This document shows, in pieces, positions 45,202 to 53,165 of a DNA stretch of 64,000 nucleotides; the first letter of the stretch is position 1; each line of letters starts with the position of its first letter. The notes under the pieces are model-generated. The model saw nothing but the letters and a program-made list of their open reading frames with translations, was not told where the DNA came from and made no database searches. Source of the DNA: JANLTX01 sp049840835 (GTDB taxonomy: Bacteria > Armatimonadota > Armatimonadia > Armatimonadales > Armatimonadaceae); the NCBI GenBank assembly GCA_049840835.1, contig JASGJG010000012.1:124001-188000 (forward strand), written 5' to 3'. A program made the translations under genes and the position numbers.

Positions 45202-45615
45202 ATGGCAACGAATTCCCCTCTCAAGAGCCTCAGAGATACATCGAGAGGCCTTTTCTACACCAGCGAGAGCGATGCCAAAATCACGGCTATCTCCTGGCCA
45301 GCAGAGAAGGTCGGAGGAGCGAAGGCGCCCCTGGAAGCGGTAGGGAAAGTAGCTGGTGTTGAGCCAGGCACGATTCAAAGCGTTTCCCTGGAGTCCTTCT
45401 TCGAGCCGATGGTCAAGCCTCAGGATTGGTGGGGTGAGGAGGAGAAGGCGACTGGAGCTCGTTTCGAGCCGCTTGTAAAAGTACTCTCCACATTAACCGA
45501 TGTGGCGGCATTTCGTGTGGGCGGTGGGCCTGACATCGATGTCTATATCGTTGGGGGAGACCCTGCCAGCGCAGGCGGATTCGCTGGCGTCAAGACGCGT
45601 GTAACAGAAACCTAG
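45202..45615 (+). CDS. Nuclease A inhibitor (NuiA-like)
   Basis: 137 residues, no signal peptide. It matches the NuiA pattern: TSESDAKITAISWPAE, VEPGTIQSVSLESFFEPMVK, PQDWWGEEEKATGARFEPLV and TDVAAFRVGGGPDIDVYIVG, then GFAGVKTRVTET. NuiA is the cytosolic inhibitor of the Anabaena secreted nuclease NucA, and the short space (2 bases after the nuclease stop) points to one transcript and a matching pair that protects the producer before export. Confidence 0.88.
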   Translation: MATNSPLKSLRDTSRGLFYTSESDAKITAISWPAEKVGGAKAPLEAVGKVAGVEPGTIQSVSLESFFEPMVKPQDWWGEEEKATGARFEPLVKVLSTLTDVAAFRVGGGPDIDVYIVGGDPASAGGFAGVKTRVTET

Positions 45616-45648
45616 ATAGTAAAAACACTCCTCCTTGCAATAGATACA

Positions 45649-45677
45649 CCGACTGAAACTCCGGTCGGCGTTTCTAG
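45649..45677 (+). terminator. Hairpin after nuclease-inhibitor pair
   Basis: CCGAC and GTCGG pair around a TGAAACTCCG loop, followed by CGTTTCTAG. A modest stem, but it ends the nuclease operon and precedes the ArsR promoter. Confidence 0.5.
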
Positions 45678-45730
45678 TTTCTCCAGTATGTGTATCACTA
45701 TTGTTAATTTAACAGCATTCGGAAAAATGA

Positions 45731-45753
45731 ATATTAATATATTGGGATATAAT
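45731..45753 (+). promoter_or_regulatory. Promoter with possible ArsR operator
   Basis: TATAAT at 45748-45753 lies 14 bases before the ATG of the ArsR gene. ATATTAATAT (45731-45740), a perfect 10-bp palindrome, sits in the spacer and could be the operator for the encoded ArsR. No ribosome site precedes the ATG and the leader would be under 10 bases. Confidence 0.5.
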
Positions 45754-45767
45754 CACATTCGTGAACG

Positions 45768-46112
45768 ATGTCGATTGAACGGATTCGCTTCAAAGCAGTC
45801 CTCTTCCAGGCATTGGCGCATCCGACGAGGATAGCCATACTGGAGCTGCTTCGGAACGGGGAGCTTTCCGCAGGAGCGCTTGCAGAAGGTCTGGCCCTGA
45901 AGCAGGTCAACGTCTCACAGCATCTGCATATCCTGCGGACCAGCGGGCTCGTCGCCAGCCGACGTGACAGCAGGCATTTCTTCTACCGAGTCAGCCACCG
46001 GGAGTTGTTCCAGATACTTGACGTTCTCAAACAATACGCCTATGACCTCCTGAAAGAGTCCAGCGACCTCATGGAGGAGCTGCGCTCAGAACATGACACG
46101 ATGGGGAGTTAA
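45768..46112 (+). CDS. ArsR-family HTH regulator
   Basis: 114 residues: FKAVLFQALAHPTRIAILELL, RNGELSAGALAEGLALKQVN, VSQHLHILRTSGLVASRRDS, RHFFYRVSHRELFQILDVLK. The recognition helix VSQHLHIL is typical. It lacks the classical metal-site cysteines. It immediately precedes a SulP transporter gene, so it most likely controls that operon and itself. Confidence 0.9.
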   Translation: MSIERIRFKAVLFQALAHPTRIAILELLRNGELSAGALAEGLALKQVNVSQHLHILRTSGLVASRRDSRHFFYRVSHRELFQILDVLKQYAYDLLKESSDLMEELRSEHDTMGS

Positions 46113-46116
46113 CCCA

Positions 46117-47805
46117 ATGAGTTCTTCTACTTTGGATACCCGCATAAGCAAGTGGCTTCCTAAATCGCTTCTGGCCCTTCGCGACTATACCCGAGAGAAA
46201 TTCGTTGCGGATCTCATCGCAGGACTAACGGTAGGCCTGGTAGCCTTGCCACTCGCTATGGCCTTTGGCATCGCGTCCGGGGTCACGCCACAGGCAGGCA
46301 TCTACACCGCTGTCGTCGCGGGATTCCTCATCTCCGCGCTGGGTGGCTCCCGCTGCCAGATCGGTGGTCCCACAGGGGCATTCGTCGTTATCGTGGCAGG
46401 CATCATCGCAAAGTTCGGCCTCTCCGGTCTCATGATGGTCACGCTCATGGCAGGAGTCATGCTGGTGGTTCTAGGGCTGACCGGTATGGGAGCGGCCATA
46501 AAGTTCATTCCCCGACCTGTCACCATAGGGTTCACCAACGGTATCGCGGTCCTTATCGCCTCCACCCAGATCAAGGACTTCCTGGGACTGAGGTTCTCTG
46601 GCAACCCAGGCGAGTTCGTGGAACGGCTCAAAGTTCTTGGGGAGAACCTGGGAACGCTCCACCTGCCAACGCTGGGGCTGTCCGTCGCCTCGCTCGCTGT
46701 GATTCTCCTCATCCCCAAGCTCACGAAGCGTGTGCCCGGAGCCATCGTCGCGCTCCTGCTGGCGACCGTGGCCTCAGCACTTTTGAAAATGCCTGTGGAA
46801 ACGATAGGAAGCAAGTTCGGTGGCATTCCTCAGGGGCTCCCTCACTTCGCCCTTCCCGCATTCCAGCCGAAGCTCATTGGGACTCTTCTGCCCTCCGCTG
46901 TGACGGTGGCTCTACTGGCGGCTATCGAGAGCCTGCTCTCGGCTGTGGTGGCGGACTCCATGAGCAAGGACAAGCATAACTCCAATGTCGAGCTGGTCGC
47001 CCAGGGAATCGCCAACATCGCCTCCCCTCTGTTCGGAGGCATTCCCGCGACAGGTGCCATCGCTCGAACCGCTACCAATATCCGCTCCGGGGCGCAGACC
47101 CCCGTGGCGGGAATGATACACGCCCTGGTCCTTCTCTTGATTCTCCTGGTCGCTGCGCCGCTTGCCCGATTCATCCCACTGGCTACGCTCTCCGCTGTCC
47201 TGTTCGTCGTTGCCTACAACATGGGGGAGTGGAAAGAGATCGGGGTTATTCTCAAGCTCTCCAAAGCGGATATCTCTGTCTGGCTGGCGACGTTCGCCCT
47301 AACGGTGTTTGCGGACCTGACTATCGCGGTAGGGGTAGGAATGATACTGGCAGCTTTGCTCTACATCTACCGTGTCTCTCAAACGACCACCATTGAGACT
47401 GTAGATGAGGAGTATGTCGAGGACGGTAGACCGCATAGTCTTCAGGGCAAGCCGATACCGGATTATGTGACCATCTTGCGTATCCATGGACCGTTTCTGT
47501 TCGGAGCGACAGAGAAGCTCCTCGAAGAAACGAGTGAGGTAGGGCGCTTTGGGGAAGTTGTGGTGCTCCGATTGAGAAATATGACAGCGCTGGATGCGAC
47601 GGGATTGCATGCGCTGGAAAGCCTGGCGGACCGGCTCCAGGTGACAGGCAGGACGCTCCTGCTCTGCGGCGCTCGGGAGCAGCCTGCCAACTTGCTGAGG
47701 CAAGCGGAGTTCCGCCAGCATGTCGGTGAGGAGAACATCCTTCCGCATGTGGAAGCGGCGCTGAGTAGAGCCAGCGATATCCACCGGGGAGGAAGTGCGT
47801 TATGA
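46117..47805 (+). CDS. SulP-family anion transporter with STAS domain
   Basis: 562 residues from the ATG at 46117 (GGGGAG upstream); a longer frame starts at 46093. TM domain: FVADLIAGLTVGLVALPLAM, AFGIASGVTPQAGIYTAVVA, FLISALGGSRCQIGGPTGAF with the SulP signature, and about 10-12 helices through ARFIPLATLSAVLFVVAYNM. The C-terminal STAS domain has the DATGLHALESLADRL phosphoacceptor-like segment. SulP proteins move sulfate, bicarbonate, molybdate or other oxyanions with Na+ or H+. The substrate cannot be told from the sequence. It overlaps the next gene by 4 bases. Confidence 0.93.
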   Translation: MSSSTLDTRISKWLPKSLLALRDYTREKFVADLIAGLTVGLVALPLAMAFGIASGVTPQAGIYTAVVAGFLISALGGSRCQIGGPTGAFVVIVAGIIAKFGLSGLMMVTLMAGVMLVVLGLTGMGAAIKFIPRPVTIGFTNGIAVLIASTQIKDFLGLRFSGNPGEFVERLKVLGENLGTLHLPTLGLSVASLAVILLIPKLTKRVPGAIVALLLATVASALLKMPVETIGSKFGGIPQGLPHFALPAFQPKLIGTLLPSAVTVALLAAIESLLSAVVADSMSKDKHNSNVELVAQGIANIASPLFGGIPATGAIARTATNIRSGAQTPVAGMIHALVLLLILLVAAPLARFIPLATLSAVLFVVAYNMGEWKEIGVILKLSKADISVWLATFALTVFADLTIAVGVGMILAALLYIYRVSQTTTIETVDEEYVEDGRPHSLQGKPIPDYVTILRIHGPFLFGATEKLLEETSEVGRFGEVVVLRLRNMTALDATGLHALESLADRLQVTGRTLLLCGAREQPANLLRQAEFRQHVGEENILPHVEAALSRASDIHRGGSAL

Positions 47806-48110
47806 AGTTCGATACCTGCTACCTGGTCTTTCCACGATCCTCAATGGTCTGGAAGCTCTCCGGTCTGGCTCCCAGTTCGAATATAGAGAAGCGCATTCCT
47901 TTGCTACTGCTTCCCGCCCTGTTCGCGGGAGGAAGAGAGGTGCTTATCTTCGGCTCGGGTCGCGTCCTGACGAAAAAAGAGTTCCTGACGTTGAAGCGCA
48001 CGGCCAGCGCCTGGATAGAGTGCTCCGACCCGAAGCGGGTGATACTGGCCCTACGGCTGCCTACAGGGGATTCCGGCGTTCAACGTCCCCCTAAGAGACG
48101 ACACGGATGA
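47802..48110 (+). CDS. Small hypothetical protein in SulP operon
   Basis: 102 residues. The ATG overlaps the SulP stop (ATGA), and its own stop overlaps the next start in the same way, so translation is coupled at both ends. The sequence MKFDTCYLVFPRSSMVWKL, PLLLLPALFAGGREVLIFG, TLKRTASAWIECSDPKRVIL has one hydrophobic segment around residues 33-43. No family is recognised. Its fixed place between the transporter and the effector-binding protein suggests a role in the same regulation. Confidence 0.6.
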   Translation: MKFDTCYLVFPRSSMVWKLSGLAPSSNIEKRIPLLLLPALFAGGREVLIFGSGRVLTKKEFLTLKRTASAWIECSDPKRVILALRLPTGDSGVQRPPKRRHG

Positions 48111-48583
48111 ATGAGGGTATTCCTTATCTCAGGGTGGTAAATCGGCCCGCGTTTATCCTCACCGGGATTCTCCAGCCAGGGACTATGCGAGATGGTTCCA
48201 TGGAGCAACTCTGGAAGCGGTGGAGTTCCACACTGGCACTGATGCGTACCATGCAACCGGGACATTTCTATGGGGCTATCGATAACATCCATGCTCAGAC
48301 AGGTGCGTTCGACTACATGGCTGCTGTGGCCACGGATTCCTTGCTCCCCATCCCTTCTTGTTTCACGCGCTGGAGCATCCCAGCAAAAACCTATGCGATC
48401 TTCACCACATCGCTCCGCTCCTACGAGGATACTAGAAATAACTTCTATGACTCCTGGCTACCTCTTTCTGGCTACTGCCGCGCTCATGGACCGGAGATAG
48501 AGCATCTCGGTCCTGACTTTGAGGAAGAAAGCGGTGGTCCTCTGGACATCTGGATACCGGTCAATAGAACGAAATCAAACTGA
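48107..48583 (+). CDS. GyrI-like / AraC effector-binding domain protein
   Basis: 158 residues with a GyrI-like fold: RVVNRPAFILTGILQPG, LMRTMQPGHFYGAIDN, FTRWSIPAKTYAIFTTSLRS, and the C-terminal HGPEIEHLGPDFEEESGGP LDIWIPV, where the paired motif (EHxGPxFE, DIWIPV) is the hallmark of this domain. Stand-alone GyrI-like proteins bind hydrophobic ligands or regulators. It is the fourth gene of the ArsR-SulP operon and could detect the ligand that relieves ArsR, which is inference. Confidence 0.75.
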   Translation: MNEGIPYLRVVNRPAFILTGILQPGTMRDGSMEQLWKRWSSTLALMRTMQPGHFYGAIDNIHAQTGAFDYMAAVATDSLLPIPSCFTRWSIPAKTYAIFTTSLRSYEDTRNNFYDSWLPLSGYCRAHGPEIEHLGPDFEEESGGPLDIWIPVNRTKSN

Positions 48584-49159
48584 ATCCTGAACCGTAAACT
48601 CGGACCATACTCAAACTAGAACTGAAAGCAAGCTCATATCGACTATACTACGCATAACCGACGAATCAGCGCAGCTTCAGGAAGAATTTATTACAAAGAA
48701 GAGCAACGCAAATTCCAGCGTCAAGGAATAGCGTGACGCAAGGCGGATGGAAAATATCGCGGCAGGATTCCGACCAGCTATCGGCTCAATAAAGGACCGC
48801 GAATCCACTCCCAGAACCGCATCGAACGCTCCTGATTCCTCGAATCGTTCTTGGAAAACACCGATAAATTCACTAATTGATTGAAGTATTAGACCTCCCA
48901 GCTTCTGCACTGTGAGGAATCAGGAGGAAAAACTGAACTCCCTTAAAGCAAAGGTAAAATTCTTATACATCGCCTACGGGGAGTATACCAAATTGCCCTG
49001 CTTATGCCTGGTAACGAAAACAGGTGAGCACACCCCTTTCGGATATTCTCTCCTGTTTTTGTACGGAATGGTGAGGTAACGTGCTTGACAACCATTCCGA
49101 AGTATTTATTTTGATCACTGCTCCTAAAGTTAGCTCCCAGAGAGGGCAGACCGTGGATT
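48584..49159. other. No clear gene
   Basis: A minus-strand frame at 48677-48910 (GTG start) has a protein-like beginning, GVFQERFEESGAFDAVLG, then loses its look toward the end. No family is recognised, and no ribosome site is present. The remainder holds no terminator, tRNA or repeat that I could see. Confidence 0.3.
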
Positions 49160-49530
49160 TATCGAATGAGAAGTCAGCGAACGCCGACCAGGCCCAGTGC
49201 GATACCCAGGCCACGAAAAATCCAGACGCCATGGATTCGGTGAGAGAGCTTCGCGCCAGGAACAACATCTATTGCCAGGAATGCCACACAACGGGAACCA
49301 TAGACGAAAGACCCCATCAGTATATGGGTAAGCATACCTATCAAAGCGACCAGCGCCTGGATGAAATGTAAAGTCACTGTGGCCACTGTCATAGGAAAAC
49401 GGAGAACCCGCGCCACCGCCGGGTACAGGAATGATTCCTCCCCCGATACCTAGCAGGCTGGATATGTAGCTAACAACTACGCTATTGCTATTCCCGTTGC
49501 GGTCGGTCCGCCTTTGAAGAAGTGCTCCCC
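49160..49530 (-). pseudogene. TauE/SafE (TSUP) permease C-terminal remnant
   Basis: Pieces in two frames recreate the second half of a TSUP permease. First frame, from about 49525: ALLQRRTDRNGNSNSVVSY, ISSLLGIGGGIIPVPG. Second frame, from about 49455: YPAVARVLRFPMTVATVTLH, FIQALVALIGMLTHILMGSF, then RIHGVWIFRGLGIALGLVGV R and a stop at 49174. The second GIGGG(x)xxP motif of the family is intact, but a frameshift at VP(G/A) breaks it. No N-terminal half is found upstream. TSUP proteins export sulfite or other sulfur compounds. Confidence 0.65.
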
Positions 49531-49671
49531 TTAAAGAGTAGCCTGTTGATCTAGGGCTATCTGTTGTCTGTTCGCATCTCCTTCTCGTTGTGTTGTTATA
49601 GTCGTAGTTATTTGGCTTCTGTCCTCGTCACCCTGAAGAGGAAAATGCTACCTTCTTCAAGGACCACCCAC

Positions 49672-49699
49672 TTGACACTGTGTGGCGTTTAGGTATAAT
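49672..49699 (+). promoter_or_regulatory. Consensus sigma-70 promoter
   Basis: TTGACA (49672-49677), 16 bases, TATAAT (49694-49699), both perfect. The ATG at 49707 is 7 bases after the -10, so the transcript should start at the start codon and carry no ribosome site. Confidence 0.85.
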
Positions 49700-49706
49700 T
49701 TCTTCT

Positions 49707-51536
49707 ATGTTGGCCGTATTGGCTGTCTCGCTCCTGTCGGTTGTTGATTCACCAGCATTCCTCAAGCTAGAGAATAGTAAGCCAGCAAGACTTTTCGTGC
49801 TCCAAAGTACTACTCTTGAGTCTGCAGATAGTCCCGCTCGTTCCAAAATACCCATTGACAAGTTGACTTTTCAATATCCAAGATTGGACTGGATTCCCCA
49901 AAGCGTTTTTACCAAGGCTCTCTATTCTGTAGGTCCCTTCCTATTTAGCAAGCGTAGGCTCGATTACGCATTCGCGAAGGCGAAAAAATCATTTCAGTAT
50001 GGACAACTAAGCCTCACGAATATAGAGATTTCAGTGAAGGCGTCAAAGTACAAAACCATCACCGGATATCTTGCAGAGCGAGCCACCGAGAATAGATTGA
50101 GCGGGTTGAGTGTGCTTTCTACGGGCCGTTTATACCAGGAAAAGTCTTACACGAACAAGACAGTGATCGGCTATCGCGATTACTATGGCCCGATTGGATA
50201 CACCCAATTCTCAGTCGTCTACGGATGGAATACCATTCCCGATGTGCAATACGACAAAATCAACTATTTCGAGCCGTATTCGACAATCGACATCGTGAGC
50301 GGCCTGTCCGCTCTTTCACCGGAACTCAAAGCGGGACAAAAATTATCAATTGAAGTTCAAAATCCTCTATCCCCCTTCGGAGAGAAGATTTTGGGACAGG
50401 CGATAGTGAAAAGCGTTTCCCCATCCCAAATAGCCTTTAATCTTGAGCCAAGAGATGCAGAGAAGAGCAGTTTAAGGGGAGAATGGGTTTGGGATAGAAC
50501 TACCGGGCTTACCAAGCGACTTGATGCCAAGTTATTTGGAAGTACCGTAGTTGAAATTTATACGGAGCCTTACGATTCCAGACTGAACCAGCAAAAGCCA
50601 GAGCCGCTAATCCAGTCATTTGGCGCGACGATCCATCTGATCGTGAGGGAGTTCGGCAGTGAACTGCCGCCCAATAGTGAGCTATCGGTTGAACCCGGCG
50701 AAGAATTCTTGCCTCTTTTCGAAAAAAAGCTCGCCACCCAGATTGAATCCTATCTCCTTGAATCTCGAAAATCCTTTGAGGAGAAGTATCCCAGGAATAG
50801 CCCACTTCGAACCGAAGCGACAAAACCCTTTGCCACATACGCCAAAGAGGAAGCTATCTTTGTTAGCCGAGACCGTACTTCCACCATCGAATTTTCTCCC
50901 GAGGGAACTGTAAGCGGACGCCTCTTCGGAATCTATCGAACCGACCTGAAACTGAACCCGCAAACGGGAGATTTGGAGATTTCTCCCGTTTCCTGGGCGG
51001 ACTCAAAAGGCAAGGTCTATCCGATGCCCAGCTATTTTTCTATTCTTTCGCCAACAAATGATGTCGTGGTGGATTCTCTGGGAAGGGAATATCGTCGCCT
51101 CGATGACTCCGAACTGGTTCTCAAAAGATTGGAAAATTGGGTTCCAGATCTGATCCGAACCAATCCGCAATCAAGATCAAACAGCCTTGCTGCTGTATGG
51201 ATTAGCAGTAAATTTAAGATTGTTCAGAAAAAAACGTTTGAAGAGCTGAATGCACCGATTGCTGAATTCGAGAACGGAAAAGGTAAATTTAGAGGACAAA
51301 ACGCCGAGATCGTTGTCTCTAATGGCTGCGTTGTCCTTCGAAAATCCGATGTGGCTCTCCCCTCACACCCGCTCAAGGACTTCAAAAAGGATATTCTAGC
51401 GATCTTCATTCCGACAAAGCCGCTGGCTAAACCGAATGCAGTGTCAGACGGCACCACACTCATCGCCGCTGGATATCTGACAGAAGACGGCAGTTGGGTC
51501 AACGAGACCCTTACCGCGTTTGTCTCACCTGAATAA
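49707..51536 (+). CDS. Large exported protein, unknown function
   Basis: 609 residues from the ATG at 49707. The GTG at 49680, which opens the longest frame, lies inside the promoter and is ruled out. The N-terminus MLAVLAVSLLSVVDSPAFLK is a signal peptide. The body is strand-rich and polar: SLTNIEISVKASKYKTITGY, YRDYYGPIGYTQFSVVYGWN, FGATIHLIVREFGSELPPNS, DRTSTIEFSPEGTVSGRLFG, NDVVVDSLGREYRRLDDSEL. No catalytic motif is recognised. Base composition is lower in G+C than the neighbours. It is followed 5 bases later by a second exported protein gene. Confidence 0.7.
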   Translation: MLAVLAVSLLSVVDSPAFLKLENSKPARLFVLQSTTLESADSPARSKIPIDKLTFQYPRLDWIPQSVFTKALYSVGPFLFSKRRLDYAFAKAKKSFQYGQLSLTNIEISVKASKYKTITGYLAERATENRLSGLSVLSTGRLYQEKSYTNKTVIGYRDYYGPIGYTQFSVVYGWNTIPDVQYDKINYFEPYSTIDIVSGLSALSPELKAGQKLSIEVQNPLSPFGEKILGQAIVKSVSPSQIAFNLEPRDAEKSSLRGEWVWDRTTGLTKRLDAKLFGSTVVEIYTEPYDSRLNQQKPEPLIQSFGATIHLIVREFGSELPPNSELSVEPGEEFLPLFEKKLATQIESYLLESRKSFEEKYPRNSPLRTEATKPFATYAKEEAIFVSRDRTSTIEFSPEGTVSGRLFGIYRTDLKLNPQTGDLEISPVSWADSKGKVYPMPSYFSILSPTNDVVVDSLGREYRRLDDSELVLKRLENWVPDLIRTNPQSRSNSLAAVWISSKFKIVQKKTFEELNAPIAEFENGKGKFRGQNAEIVVSNGCVVLRKSDVALPSHPLKDFKKDILAIFIPTKPLAKPNAVSDGTTLIAAGYLTEDGSWVNETLTAFVSPE

Positions 51537-51541
51537 AAGAC

Positions 51542-53044
51542 ATGATTACCCCACTCCTCGCTTTCGCTCTGCTTCCCCTAGGTCAAGCCCCGAATCAAAA
51601 ATTGACAGCCACCGAGTTTCGGGCGATCCTTAATGAGAATCAGGCTCTCCGTGAGTGGACCGATCCAGACGGTACTCAGGTGCGTACACTTATAGAATTC
51701 GGATCACTGAGCCGGCTCATAGGACGGGGAGCAGACAGATTTCCCAGCGAAAATCCCGAACAAGTTTGGTTCAGTTTTCAAAGCGATAATTGTCCTGTGA
51801 GGAGTCCTTTCGCCGATAAGACAGTCACTGTTGGACTGGCATGCGAGCCATTTCTCTTATCTAAAGCCAAAATCTCTGTTACAGATAACGCAATCATATT
51901 TGACATCCCCGAGGGGATCTGGCAGGGAAGTTATAATCTCAACTTTCCTGAACTTATGAATAATCCAGACGGAGCCAGGCTGTTGCGTCGGAAAGTAGAG
52001 CTTCGCTCAACGAACAAACTCAATCTCCAGCTCCTCTCCCAGCTCTTGATTCGACTTCAAAAGAAAGTTAATCCGGAGGCTAAGGTCCAAAGCGTCGATC
52101 CTCTGGCTCCAAAACGAGGAGTTCTTAAAAATCCGGATGAATCGCCTGACAATGCCAAATTGAAGGTGCCCGATCCTGTAGTCCTCAAGAAGTCTATATC
52201 CGAGTCAAAAGTACCAAAAACGACTGCCGAAGCACAGTCTATTTGGCTTCAGTTACGCCAAAAATCCAAGACTCAGGTATTCGAATCTATGGGTAAACCC
52301 AGCTTGACCCGGGAACAAAGAGTACGACTGAGCCTTGAGCCAGATGAGTTTGTTGCTTGCGAAGTCTGGAGTTACAATCGCGAGCAGCTCGTTCAACCTG
52401 CTTCCGAATATGTATCGAAAAATCTAGCGAAAGAAGATCTACGCGATTCCACGGGAACCGAGTTTTATGGAATCGACTTCCTATTCGTGAACGACAAGCT
52501 GGTTCGGATCGATTATTGGCCAAAGCTGCGCTGGAACACTCGCTACATGGAATACGATTGTCCGCGAAATGGCGATGGCTCCCCTGATAGCAGCAAAGTT
52601 CCTGCTGAACTCAAAACAGGAAAGCTTTTTGGGCCGATACTTTATAACACGACTGAGTATTCACCAGATCGGTTAACAACGAGATTTCTTAACGGCCATT
52701 CGCCGTTTCTTGTCTCCTACGCAAAGTCTGCTGAATCGACCTTTGTTGGATGGTTCGTTGCCCCCTCCGCAGATGGTTTCTATCGCCGAGTTCCAGGAAT
52801 CAGCGAATCGACAGTACACACGTTGCAGTATCCAACGCCAATCATGCTCCCGACGGAGCGATTTGATCCTGTGAGTAGTTCCACAAAAACTATATATACT
52901 CAGAATCTCAACATCAATCCTAAAGACTTGCATCTGTACTTCGTGACCTGGAGTTCAATTCCAATATACTTCGAAGCCGGTGACGTGTCTCTTCCAAAAT
53001 CCATTCCTATTGAGGAGCTTCCCGAGTGGAATTTAAAAAAGTAG
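51542..53044 (+). CDS. Exported protein, unknown function
   Basis: 500 residues with signal peptide MITPLLAFALLPLGQAP. The first part has NENQALREWTDPDGTQVRTL and PENPEQVWFSFQSDNCPVR. A charged, Lys- and Pro-rich linker (about residues 165-235) leads to a second domain with FYGIDFLFVNDKLVRIDYWP, NGHSPFLVSYAKSAESTFVG. No family is recognised. It starts 5 bases after the previous gene and shares its promoter. A two-protein surface or periplasmic assembly is a reasonable inference. Confidence 0.65.
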   Translation: MITPLLAFALLPLGQAPNQKLTATEFRAILNENQALREWTDPDGTQVRTLIEFGSLSRLIGRGADRFPSENPEQVWFSFQSDNCPVRSPFADKTVTVGLACEPFLLSKAKISVTDNAIIFDIPEGIWQGSYNLNFPELMNNPDGARLLRRKVELRSTNKLNLQLLSQLLIRLQKKVNPEAKVQSVDPLAPKRGVLKNPDESPDNAKLKVPDPVVLKKSISESKVPKTTAEAQSIWLQLRQKSKTQVFESMGKPSLTREQRVRLSLEPDEFVACEVWSYNREQLVQPASEYVSKNLAKEDLRDSTGTEFYGIDFLFVNDKLVRIDYWPKLRWNTRYMEYDCPRNGDGSPDSSKVPAELKTGKLFGPILYNTTEYSPDRLTTRFLNGHSPFLVSYAKSAESTFVGWFVAPSADGFYRRVPGISESTVHTLQYPTPIMLPTERFDPVSSSTKTIYTQNLNINPKDLHLYFVTWSSIPIYFEAGDVSLPKSIPIEELPEWNLKK

Positions 53045-53165
53045 ATTTCTCTTTATCAGCCCCCGGATAAGAAATCTTTAATAGCACTAGCCCGCTGGCA
53101 CATTAGAGAGGTTCGCCAGAGAGGATTACAGCCTGCTCTTGTGACAATATTAGAGCCGATTGCCG

